Assembly: GCA_043746815.1 (NCBI GenBank)
Contig: JAYTQG010000001.1
Coordinates: forward strand, 1 to 58,670
Length of the DNA: 58,670 nucleotides
From: JAYTQG01 sp043746815
GTDB taxonomy: Bacteria > Actinomycetota > Thermoleophilia > Miltoncostaeales > Miltoncostaeaceae
Direction of reading: 5' to 3'
Part shown: positions 35,373 to 42,974 of the stretch, piece by piece
Numbering within the stretch: position 1 is the first letter of the stretch
Layout: each line of letters starts with the position of its first letter
Position numbers and translations under genes: made by a program
Notes under the pieces: generated by a model
Told to the model about the DNA's origin: nothing
Seen by the model: the letters and a program-made list of their open reading frames with translations, nothing else
Databases searched by the model: none

Positions 35373-36580
35373 GCGAGCCCCTCAAGACAGGCGCTGTCCG
35401 GATCAGCGGCGTGTCACGGACGTTCAAAATCGTTCACGAGCGAAACCCAACGCTCAAGGAAGCACTCCTTCGCCGCAAGCGCGTCAGCGCGACCGATTTC
35501 CAGGCCCTCGACGACGTGAACCTGGTCGTTGAGCCCGGCGAGGCGGTGGGAATCGTCGGAGCCAACGGCTCTGGCAAAAGCACCCTGCTCAAAGTGATCG
35601 CCGGAATCATTCCGCCAGACTCAGGCAGCGTTGAAACGTGCGGAAGCGTCGCGTCGATGATCGAGCTTGGGGCTGGATTTCACCCAGATTTTTCCGGGCG
35701 AGAGAACGCCTATATGAATGCGGCGTTCTTCGGTCTCGGCGAGCGCGACGTTGACGGGATCATGGATGAGATCGTCGACTTCGCAGAGGTTTCTGACTTC
35801 ATCGACATGCCGGTTCGCACGTACTCCAGCGGCATGCAGATGCGCCTCGCGTTCTCGATCGCGAGTCACGTGAAACCGGACATCATGCTCCTCGACGAGG
35901 TCTTGGCCGTCGGTGACGAATCGTTCCAACGGAAGTGTTTTGGGCGAATCTTCGAGTATCGGCGTCGCGGTGGGACGATCATTTTCGTATCGCACGATCC
36001 CTCCGCGGTTGAGCGCATTTGTGATCGGGCGATCGTTCTCGAGCATGGGCGGGTTGTCGCGGAGGGCCCGGCCCCACAGGCAATGCTTGCCTACCACCAG
36101 CTGCTGGCTGGAGGCGCGACCAACGCATCAGACACCGGTGAAGAATGGGACGCGGGCGATGAGTGGGGCAACAAGAAGGTCGTGATCTCGGACCTTCAGC
36201 TTCACTCAAATGGACGCCCCGCGCGGTCAGTGCTCTCGGGGGAGCCGATTACCTTCTCCTTCAAGGTGCAGGCCCAAACTCCAGTTGAGTCACCCATCTT
36301 CGGAATGGCCATCAAGACGCCGGGCGGGGTCGTCTGCTTCGGTACCAATACGCACATGGAGGGGCTCGACACGGGCCGCATCGATGGCGAGCATCGCGTT
36401 GAGCTAACGATCCCGTCCCTCAACCTCCTCGACGGGCCATTTGTGCTCCACGCCAGTGCATCGAGCGCCGACTCCAGCGAGGTGTACCACTGGGTTGATA
36501 GCGCCTGGGCGTTTAACGTCTTTCCATCCCGCCCCGGCGTTGGACTCGTGAAGCTCGATCCCACCTGGCAGATCGGCTAG
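35369..36580 (+). CDS. wzt: Polysaccharide ABC transporter ATPase with C-terminal carbohydrate-binding domain (Wzt type)
   Basis: 403 residues, GTG start overlapping the permease stop (GTGA). ATPase: Walker A GANGSGKST (about residues 64-72), FHPDFSGRENAYMNA, signature YSSGMQMRLAFS, Walker B MLLDEVLAVGDE and the H-loop SHDP. A linker after residue ~245 leads to a beta-sandwich of about 140 residues (SGEPITFSFKVQ, IFGMAIKTPGGVVCFGTNT, LLDGPFVLHASA). This is the Wzt C-terminal glycan-binding domain. In E. coli O9a and Klebsiella O2a systems that domain recognises the capped non-reducing end of the chain. Its presence here implies export of a recognised, terminated chain; the ligand is unknown. 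Confidence 0.93.
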   Translation: MSEPLKTGAVRISGVSRTFKIVHERNPTLKEALLRRKRVSATDFQALDDVNLVVEPGEAVGIVGANGSGKSTLLKVIAGIIPPDSGSVETCGSVASMIELGAGFHPDFSGRENAYMNAAFFGLGERDVDGIMDEIVDFAEVSDFIDMPVRTYSSGMQMRLAFSIASHVKPDIMLLDEVLAVGDESFQRKCFGRIFEYRRRGGTIIFVSHDPSAVERICDRAIVLEHGRVVAEGPAPQAMLAYHQLLAGGATNASDTGEEWDAGDEWGNKKVVISDLQLHSNGRPARSVLSGEPITFSFKVQAQTPVESPIFGMAIKTPGGVVCFGTNTHMEGLDTGRIDGEHRVELTIPSLNLLDGPFVLHASASSADSSEVYHWVDSAWAFNVFPSRPGVGLVKLDPTWQIG

Positions 36581-36775
36581 CGCAAGGTATTTGCGGGCCA
36601 GGTTCTAAGCGTTAGCTTGATCCGCACCGTGGTCTACGTTTACGGCGAGTCTCGAAGAATGCAGGTCGAGAGGCGAAAGCCATCTGCCAGCAGAGACATC
36701 GACGTCACGGTCCCAACGACCCGAGACCACATGCTTCGAGCCGTGACCGTCACGTGTGGGGGCACGGTGGGTCGG
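36581..36775. other. Convergent intergenic region, no gene seen
   Basis: 195 bp between the converging wzt and beta-propeller genes. I find no coding frame I trust. It includes an interrupted palindrome, CGTGACCGTCACG (36742-36754), which lies about 20 bp past the stop of the convergent gene; no T-run follows, so it is at most a weak terminator. Confidence 0.35.
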
Positions 36776-38290
36776 TTATCGGAGTCGGACGGGCAGCGTC
36801 CACGATTTGTAGTGTGTTCCTTCCACGGTGACTTGGACCGAGGCGCTGCGCGTCGAGCCCCTTGGGATGGGTGACGCGGATCGAGCGAACAAGACAAAGC
36901 TCCGCCCAGCGGGCGCGATCAACCGTCGATGCTCGAGGACGACCCGACGGGACTTTCCTTGAGGATTCCCCACCCGGAAGCGAACATCGACGACAGCGGA
37001 CCGAGGCAACTCCAACCGAACAATCGTTCCGTACGCGTGATCGGATAGGCACGCGCGGTCCTCACAGTACGGCTTGAATCCGGACCGACTCAACGAGACG
37101 GACGCGCGCCGAACGACAGGGGCGACAGTCCTCGGGGCGATCCGGATGATGAGCCCGCCGCTCGCGAGGGCAACGGTCCCATCGGTCAACTCGGCTGCGC
37201 CCGCCGCCGGCGATGCACTTGGGTAGCGCCACTTCACAGTCCCATCCGGAGCGTGAGCGACGAGTGAGAAGGCGCGACCCGCTGGTGCTCCCTCATAGAT
37301 CGTTCCCGACCGCCCTACCGAGAGAAAGCCAGCACCTGCGCCACTCGATCCACGCCACCTCGGCGCACCAGTTACCGAGTCAAGAGCCACCAACTGTGGC
37401 AGCGCATCGCCCCCGGATGTTGGGGCGTCCACGTACACCTGGCCAACGGCGCCATCCTTACCCACTCCAAAGTTCAGACTCGCCCTGGGCCGCTCCCAAA
37501 GGCGAGTGCCATCGCGATCGTAGGCAACCAGCGTGTCGAGCGTCTTTTCGACCAGGACACCACCACCTGGCCGCGCGGCGACCGCAACGACGTCCGTATC
37601 CGGGATATCCCGCTGCCAAAGTAACGCCCCCGTGGTGGCGTCGCGACGCACCAGCTGACTGTCGTGTGGCGTCCCAGAGGTCAATGCGATCGAGTAGAAA
37701 ACGTCACCCTCGTTTCCCGCAACGACACGACGCCAAAACGAACCGAAGTTAAGAACTTCGCTGAACGGGTGCGAGGCGCCGTCATCCACTGTCCAGAGCG
37801 TGGTCCCGTTACGGACCACGGAAACAACGAAGGTCACCGTCGCGGCTGACCCAAAACGGTTCGCGGCAGCAATACACGTCCCATCTGGGAGCACCGCACC
37901 CAAACACGACGCGACCTCATCGCCTGACGATGAGAACGCCCACGAATCGTTCTCCTCTGGGCCAATCGGTCCGTATGAACCATCAAGCTGCTGAGCCTCA
38001 ACATACGGACCATCCGTGCAGTTGCCGCATCGAGGCTCGCGCCCAGCAGCCCACACCACGGAACCGGACGGCCCGAAAGCGATGCCATAAAACGAGTCGT
38101 ATAGCGCAACGACAGTACTGGCTGGACCCGAAAACAATCGGGCAGCGGGCCCGGGCACCGGCCACCCCGGGAGGACGGACGGGACCGCCGAAGCAGCGGA
38201 GGCAACCGTCGCCGCGAAGACAACACTCAGTCGCGCCATCACCCGCGGGCGCACGAGAAATTTCGTGTATGACAGCGTGGTGGTCCTCAT
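36776..38290 (-). CDS. Secreted beta-propeller protein (PQQ-like repeats)
   Basis: 504 residues. A signal peptide lies near the start (MARLSVVFAATVASAASA, beginning at residue 18; the true start may be that ATG at 38239). The middle is a repeated beta-strand pattern with TTGALLWQRDIPDTDVVAVAA, DRDGTRLWERP and DSVTGAPRWRG, i.e. the x-G-x-x-x-W repeats of a PQQ/YncE-type beta-propeller. From about residue 400 a separate beta-domain begins (KPYCEDRACLSDHAYGTIVRLELP, CLSDHAYG-like), with paired cysteines and a W-rich end. Function unknown; probably cell-surface or secreted. It is divergent from the other propeller gene at 38650, across an unusual intergenic region. Confidence 0.75.
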   Translation of the reverse strand: MRTTTLSYTKFLVRPRVMARLSVVFAATVASAASAVPSVLPGWPVPGPAARLFSGPASTVVALYDSFYGIAFGPSGSVVWAAGREPRCGNCTDGPYVEAQQLDGSYGPIGPEENDSWAFSSSGDEVASCLGAVLPDGTCIAAANRFGSAATVTFVVSVVRNGTTLWTVDDGASHPFSEVLNFGSFWRRVVAGNEGDVFYSIALTSGTPHDSQLVRRDATTGALLWQRDIPDTDVVAVAARPGGGVLVEKTLDTLVAYDRDGTRLWERPRASLNFGVGKDGAVGQVYVDAPTSGGDALPQLVALDSVTGAPRWRGSSGAGAGFLSVGRSGTIYEGAPAGRAFSLVAHAPDGTVKWRYPSASPAAGAAELTDGTVALASGGLIIRIAPRTVAPVVRRASVSLSRSGFKPYCEDRACLSDHAYGTIVRLELPRSAVVDVRFRVGNPQGKSRRVVLEHRRLIAPAGRSFVLFARSASPIPRGSTRSASVQVTVEGTHYKSWTLPVRLR

Positions 38291-38396
38291 AGCGGGACGG
38301 CAGTACCCGGCGAGGGTAGCGCGTTTCCAACGTTTTTCGGAATCGCCGCCCAGCCCTCGCTGCGACTGGTGAGGGTTCGCCCGCGGGCGACCGAGA

Positions 38397-38413
38397 TCCG
38401 GACCACGTGAATA
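38397..38413. repeat. 17-bp direct repeat, copy 1 (TCCGGACCACGTGAATA)
   Basis: This sequence recurs exactly at 38533-38549, 136 bp apart. It contains CACGTG and lies upstream of the 36776-38290 start. Two identical sites in one divergent promoter region suggest binding sites for one regulator. Confidence 0.6.
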
Positions 38414-38433
38414 TCTTGGCGCTTACAGTTCCT

Positions 38434-38479
38434 GGAGCCGAAATTGGCTCCGTGACAACCCCTCAGTGCTGAAAGGGGT
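38434..38479. other. Two adjacent small hairpins
   Basis: GGAGCC at 38434-38439 pairs exactly with GGCTCC at 38446-38451 across a 6-base loop. Seven bases on, ACCCCT (38458-38463) pairs with AGGGGT (38474-38479). The two stems lie between the copies of the direct repeat. They might be a transcript leader structure on either strand; no known riboswitch class fits. Confidence 0.4.
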
Positions 38480-38527
38480 GTTCGGATCATCACCATCACC
38501 AGTGTGCCTCACTGCAAGCTGACGTGC

Positions 38528-38549
38528 CGTGGTCCGGACCACGTGAATA
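38528..38549. repeat. 16-bp perfect palindrome overlapping direct repeat copy 2
   Basis: CGTGGTCCGGACCACG at 38528-38543 is its own reverse complement and overlaps the second copy of the 17-bp repeat (38533-38549). It is about 100 bp before the ATG at 38650. This looks like a dimeric repressor or activator operator. Confidence 0.5.
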
Positions 38550-38649
38550 CTTAACAAATTCAACCGACGATCATTACCTCGCGGAGTTGACGGAACACGA
38601 GGGGGAGCCCAAGCTTCAATGCGTAGTCGTCAACGGACGGGGTGATCAC

Positions 38650-40437
38650 ATGGCAGCCAGAGGCGTTCTTGCAGTGCTCAGTGTGATGTTGATCTCTGCC
38701 GTTCCCGCGTCAGCTCGCATTTCCAATTTCGTCCCCGGTGCGGCAGACGTTCGGTCGAACACCATCGCGGTCGCCCCCAACGGCGACGTTCTCGCTGGAG
38801 ATAGCCAAAGCGGGGTCATTCGTCGATACGCCCCCGACGGCGCATTGCGTTCATCATTTGGCGCCCGGGGCGCGGCCGACGGGCAGTTTGCGGCGGGGCC
38901 GACCGACATCGCGATCGACGCTGCGGGCTTGGTTTACGTCGCTGATGGTACGCGTGTGCAAGTTTTTTCGCCGGGGGGAACGTTCGTCCGCTCTGGTGTG
39001 GCAAGCGCAGCGTTCTATCTCGCCGTCTCGGGTGACGGATCAACGATCTACAGCTCGGGCGGCCAAGACTGCATCGTCCACCGGCTGAACTCGACCCTCA
39101 CCGACGTCGGAAACCTCACCGTCGACTGCGGTGACCCCGCGGGGATTGATGCAGCCAGACCGGGCCCGGTGGAGCTCGCGATCGACGCGGATGGAGCGCT
39201 TTGGGTGGCTGGCCCGACCAACGACCTGCGACGTGTTTCGGCTACAGGGGTAACGACCAGCACGATTCCGTTCGGCCCCGGTGCGTTCAACGCACGGATC
39301 GGCTTCGCACTCGACCGCCAGCGAAACCAGTTTTACGCCTGGGGTGGCTACAACCGCGATCAGGGTGTGACTCGCCTCACACCGGGTGGTGCTTCCAGCT
39401 CCGTGATCCGCCTTGCCCTCACCGACGTTGCGGTCTCGTCAGACGGGGTCGTATACGCAGCGAGTTCTCCCGGTCTGGGCCTCATCCGGATTGACTCTCG
39501 TCCAGCGGTGGCCATCGCGCTCGCAAGCAACGTGAACCCACCGGAGCCGCTCGTCGCCTCCTCACCGTTCCAACTCTCCGCCAAGGTAGTTCCGTCGTTC
39601 GATCTAATCGCTCGGGCTGATTGGGATCTGAACGGGGACGGCATCTTCGAGACGCCCCCCTCGGCACTCGCCGCCGCGCAGGTTGACCTTCCCGGGCAGG
39701 CCTTGGTCGCATTCGCGACGACTGAGGCTGGTGTCGTGACCCAGCAGCCCGTGACGCTCGTCGAAGGAACGCGCAATTACGCGGTGCGAGTAACCGATAC
39801 CGCAGGGAATTCGCAGGTTGCGAGTATCAGGGTCGATGTCCCCTCCAATCGCCCCCAAGTGGGGATCACTGGCCCCAAGGTGGTCGTTACCGGCTCCAAC
39901 TTCACGCTTGACGCATCAGGGACCAGCGTTCGACGTGGTTCGATTTCCAACTACGAATGGGATCGGGACGGCGACGGAACATTTGAATTTTCTACCGGAG
40001 CAACGCCACGACTGCCATTGAGTCTCACTCGTCGCGGACTTCACACGATCCGACTTCGAGCGACTGGAAGCGACGGCGGAACGAACACGGCAGAAATCAG
40101 CGTTGAGGCTCGGCTCGCTCCGCCGAACGGTAGGCCCGGTGTGTCGATCAACAACGGGGCGAACCTCGGTCGCCAGCGCGCGGTGACGCTTGCCCTCATC
40201 TGGCCCCCTTTCGCGACGGCTGCAGTGATCTCAAACGACGGTAGCTTCCGGCATTCGCGAACCGTTCTCGTGCGACCCTCGGTCAAGTGGACGCTGCCGA
40301 AGCGCGCCGCTGGCCAGTCTTCAGTGGTCTACGTCCGGTTTCTTGGCGCCGTCACCGAAAGCGGCGCAGCGAGTGCGAGCGCTGACCTGACGTTCTCAGA
40401 CGACATCATCGTCTCGCCCCGGAGGCGCCGCCGCTAA
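38650..40437 (+). CDS. Secreted NHL-type beta-propeller protein with PKD-like domains
   Basis: 595 residues from ATG 38650, chosen for its signal peptide (VLAVLSVMLISAVPASA) and its ribosome site. Residues ~25-325 are NHL/SMP-30-like propeller repeats: VAPNGDVLAGDSQSGVIRRYAPDG, AIDAAGLVYVADGTRVQVFSPGG and similar. Residues ~345-530 hold two PKD/Ig-like beta-sandwiches, each with a D-x-N/D-GDG-x-F stretch (DLNGDGIFE, DRDGDGTFEF), which looks like a calcium-type loop. The last 70 residues form another small beta-domain ending in RRRR. Probably surface-exposed. The 3' end overlaps the convergent glycosyltransferase by 42 bp. Confidence 0.75.
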   Translation: MAARGVLAVLSVMLISAVPASARISNFVPGAADVRSNTIAVAPNGDVLAGDSQSGVIRRYAPDGALRSSFGARGAADGQFAAGPTDIAIDAAGLVYVADGTRVQVFSPGGTFVRSGVASAAFYLAVSGDGSTIYSSGGQDCIVHRLNSTLTDVGNLTVDCGDPAGIDAARPGPVELAIDADGALWVAGPTNDLRRVSATGVTTSTIPFGPGAFNARIGFALDRQRNQFYAWGGYNRDQGVTRLTPGGASSSVIRLALTDVAVSSDGVVYAASSPGLGLIRIDSRPAVAIALASNVNPPEPLVASSPFQLSAKVVPSFDLIARADWDLNGDGIFETPPSALAAAQVDLPGQALVAFATTEAGVVTQQPVTLVEGTRNYAVRVTDTAGNSQVASIRVDVPSNRPQVGITGPKVVVTGSNFTLDASGTSVRRGSISNYEWDRDGDGTFEFSTGATPRLPLSLTRRGLHTIRLRATGSDGGTNTAEISVEARLAPPNGRPGVSINNGANLGRQRAVTLALIWPPFATAAVISNDGSFRHSRTVLVRPSVKWTLPKRAAGQSSVVYVRFLGAVTESGAASASADLTFSDDIIVSPRRRRR

Positions 40438-41643
40438 ACGACCCGATGCGGAGCGTCTAATCCGTGCGCTCCGCTCGAGGTCCATTTCGAGGGCGTCGTA
40501 GACGGAGAGGGTTCGTTCAGCGACCGCGGGCCAGGTGTGCCGACCGCGAAGGTCCGCGGATACCCGTTCGAGCAGCCCCCGAAACGACGGGTCGGCGAAG
40601 AATCGAGCGAGCAGTTCAGTGAGGCCTCCCGGCCCGTCAACGGAAAATCTGGCAAGGGGTTCGCTGACGATTTCACGCATCGAAGAATTGTCTGCCACGG
40701 CAACGGATGCTCCGCACTCGGCTGCCTCAACGATCGGCAGTCCAAAGCCCTCGTAGCGGGACGGGAAGATAAACAGGTCCGTACTTCCGTAGAGCGAACG
40801 AAGAACTGCATCGGAGACGTGACCAGTCACCACGACGTCCTTGGGACCGCAACCAAGGGAGCGGGCGAGCCCACATAGTGCTTGGCGCTCGATGTCTGAG
40901 CCCCTGGCAACAAGGAGCAGTTGATGTTCCAGACGCACCGTGGATGGGAGCGCGGCGTATGCGTGGAGCGCCCCATCGACATTCTTTCGGAACTCGAATC
41001 CCCCCACATAGAGAAGGAATCCGGGACGCAGATCCGGCAGGACCGCTTGGGCATCGGCGAGTGAGCGACCTCGTTCGCGGGAGCGGGTGAACTCGGCACA
41101 GACTCCAGCACCGATGACGTGCACCCGCTCCTCTGGGATTGCCAAGAGTCGAACCACGTCCCGCTTGGTGGTCTCAGAGATCGCGAGGATTGCGTCCGCC
41201 GCCCGGATAAGTCCTGTTCGTGCAAGGTAAGTCGCGCGCCGATCATTTTGAGCGAGGTAAACCTCGGGAAACACCAACGGGATAAGGTCGTAGACCGTGA
41301 CCACCAGCTTCGCGTTAGGGCGGCGAAACACCGGCGGCCAAAGCTGCTGATCAGCCTGATCCCCTTCGAAGGGAGACATGACGTGGAAGGTCGCGAGCGT
41401 CTTGGAATTCCGCTCATCGCGCGGGCATGTCCAGCCAATGCGCTTCGCGGGCAACTGCAGCGCGACCCGCGGTGGGACTGACGCGCGCGAACCGAGAAGA
41501 AAGCGATCAACTCGCCCTGGTGCGATCTCATCGACCGCAAGGGCGTGCTCAAGCACAAAGCGGGCGATTCCACGATCCTTGTCGGCGACCGACTGCGTCG
41601 CTTGAATGCCCAAAACGAGTCTTGGGAGGCCCCGGACCTCCAA
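40396..41643 (-). CDS. GT4 glycosyltransferase
   Basis: 415 residues with the GT4 layout: LVLGIQATQSVADKDRGIARFVLE (N-terminal RGI loop), VVTVYDLIPLVFPEVYL, ILAISETTKRDVVRLL, LLYVGGFEFRKNVDGAL and SRYEGFGLPIVEAAECGASVAVADNSSMREI with the E-x7-E pair. The start is a TTG at 41643, five bases after the upstream stop; no ATG is available upstream of the conserved core. It follows the 41649 coil protein on the same strand, so the two are probably cotranscribed. The C-terminal 14 codons overlap the convergent propeller gene. Confidence 0.86.
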   Translation of the reverse strand: MEVRGLPRLVLGIQATQSVADKDRGIARFVLEHALAVDEIAPGRVDRFLLGSRASVPPRVALQLPAKRIGWTCPRDERNSKTLATFHVMSPFEGDQADQQLWPPVFRRPNAKLVVTVYDLIPLVFPEVYLAQNDRRATYLARTGLIRAADAILAISETTKRDVVRLLAIPEERVHVIGAGVCAEFTRSRERGRSLADAQAVLPDLRPGFLLYVGGFEFRKNVDGALHAYAALPSTVRLEHQLLLVARGSDIERQALCGLARSLGCGPKDVVVTGHVSDAVLRSLYGSTDLFIFPSRYEGFGLPIVEAAECGASVAVADNSSMREIVSEPLARFSVDGPGGLTELLARFFADPSFRGLLERVSADLRGRHTWPAVAERTLSVYDALEMDLERSARIRRSASGRLAAAPPGRDDDVV

Positions 41644-41648
41644 CGTCG

Positions 41649-42623
41649 CTACGCCCGGGACGCGACGACAAGTGCCATCGAGTCACCGTCGTTCGTCGCG
41701 GCCGGGTCGGAAGTCGAGGCCACATGCCGACCCGTGATCGCGACGTAGCGGATCGAGTCAACAACCCAGCCAGCGAGCGACGAACGGATGCGGCCTTCGA
41801 CGTCGACGGTCGAACGACCAGGGGCCCGACCGACAGTTATCGTCGCGATGAGGAGTCCGGATCGGCGGACCCGCCGTCCGATCGACGCCGCTCGTGATTT
41901 GAGGATCCCGTCCGTTCCATCTCGGGACGAGAGCTCATCCATCGAAGCGCGCCAAATGAAGCAGTCAAACGGTGTCAGTTCGTCGCTCATGGGGTCTGGC
42001 GGCTGGCCGACAATGCTGGAAGCGAGAAACCTCGCAGCAGATCCCCCGCTGGCAGCTACATAAACGTCGTATCCCAGCGCAGCGACATCAGAATGGAAGG
42101 ACCCGTTTGGGTGGCCGAAAATGAGAACCGCCGAGCCGTACTCGAGCGCTCCAAGCGAGCGAAAAATGAAGGGGTACTCGACGGACACGAGCCCGTCGGA
42201 GTCGGGTCTGCATGCAAGCAGATCGCGGATAATTCGCAACTCATGGCCGATATACCCAATCGATTCCTGCATGCGAAGTGAGGACTCCGCGAGGCCCTGG
42301 CCGATCGTTTGCCTCAGATCGACGCGGGTTGAAGCAAGTGAATCCACAATTTGGTCCGCCCGACTGGACACCACGTCGCGTGTCGCCTGGCTCTGAACGT
42401 CGACTACGTCGCGAGTGGCCTGCGCTTGGTCCGCGTCCGCGCGCCGCGTTGCCAACCCTTCTCGGGTGGCTCCTTCTCTCGTTGCATCACCTTGTTGATT
42501 GACGACATCCCGCGTCGCCTGCCCCTGAATTGAGAGTGTCTCGATGACTGGCCGCTGGAGGGCGGTCGACACCCGGAGGGCAGGTCTCCCAAACACGCGA
42601 CGGGCCCACGCGCGGCCCCTCAC
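41649..42623 (-). CDS. Coiled-coil protein with exact 11-residue repeats and methyltransferase-like C-terminus
   Basis: 324 residues from GTG 42623, preceded by GAGGGTGG; ATG 42656 is an alternative. After a basic N-terminus come residues ~32-97 in register every 11 residues: the triplet ATR recurs at 36, 47, 58, 69 and 80 (units such as IQGQATRDVVN and VQSQATRDVVS). An 11-residue period predicts a long right-handed coiled coil. A further helix (SLRMQESIGYIGHELRIIRDLL) follows. The C-terminal ~185 residues look like a Rossmann/methyltransferase fold without a clear SAM loop (VLIFGHPNGSFHSDVAALGYDVYVAA). Its position before a GT4 gene suggests a polysaccharide-related scaffold, ruler or capping role; that is inference. 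Confidence 0.65.
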   Translation of the reverse strand: MRGRAWARRVFGRPALRVSTALQRPVIETLSIQGQATRDVVNQQGDATREGATREGLATRRADADQAQATRDVVDVQSQATRDVVSSRADQIVDSLASTRVDLRQTIGQGLAESSLRMQESIGYIGHELRIIRDLLACRPDSDGLVSVEYPFIFRSLGALEYGSAVLIFGHPNGSFHSDVAALGYDVYVAASGGSAARFLASSIVGQPPDPMSDELTPFDCFIWRASMDELSSRDGTDGILKSRAASIGRRVRRSGLLIATITVGRAPGRSTVDVEGRIRSSLAGWVVDSIRYVAITGRHVASTSDPAATNDGDSMALVVASRA

Positions 42624-42974
42624 GAGTCCACCCTCGGTGTCGCACCGCGGAGACATCGTCGTGCGGCGGGCACGCAAATGCCGCCGGTCGGCGTGACTGG
42701 CGGACCGACAGACCCGGCGTGGCGCGTTGATGACATTCTGTAGAGGATTCCGTTCGCTGTGGCCGATTCCTTCCCGAGACGTTTGGTGGCCCGTCGAGCA
42801 CTGCCCCACGGGCCACTCAGACGATCGACAAACCGATGTGTCGCCATGGCAGCACCGCGCGTCGTCATTGCCCGAGGAAGGATCGCTAACCTTTCGCCGT
42901 GCAACCATTCTGGGGACGTTTCCGGTTCGCTATCAAGCTCTCGTCTGAGACGGCCTGACGGCCACTGAGACGTA
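42624..42974. other. Divergent intergenic region, no gene seen
   Basis: About 350 bp between the divergent coil-protein and membrane-protein starts. Open frames here are shadows without ribosome sites. It presumably carries both promoters. GGCCTGACGGCC near 42952 can form a small 4-bp hairpin; I see nothing stronger. Confidence 0.4.

Larger units (their letters stand above)
38291..38649. other. 359-bp divergent regulatory region between two secreted beta-propeller genes
   Basis: No credible coding frame: an open extension of the right-hand gene (from 38524) has no signal peptide and no ribosome site, whereas ATG 38650 has GACGGGGTG upstream. The region holds a 17-bp direct repeat, a 16-bp palindrome and two adjacent hairpins, listed separately. 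Nothing else of note. Confidence 0.55.

Noticed and set aside
38291..38649. c-di-GMP or c-di-AMP riboswitch in the propeller intergenic region
   Set aside because: Neither class's conserved core is present; only plain inverted repeats.
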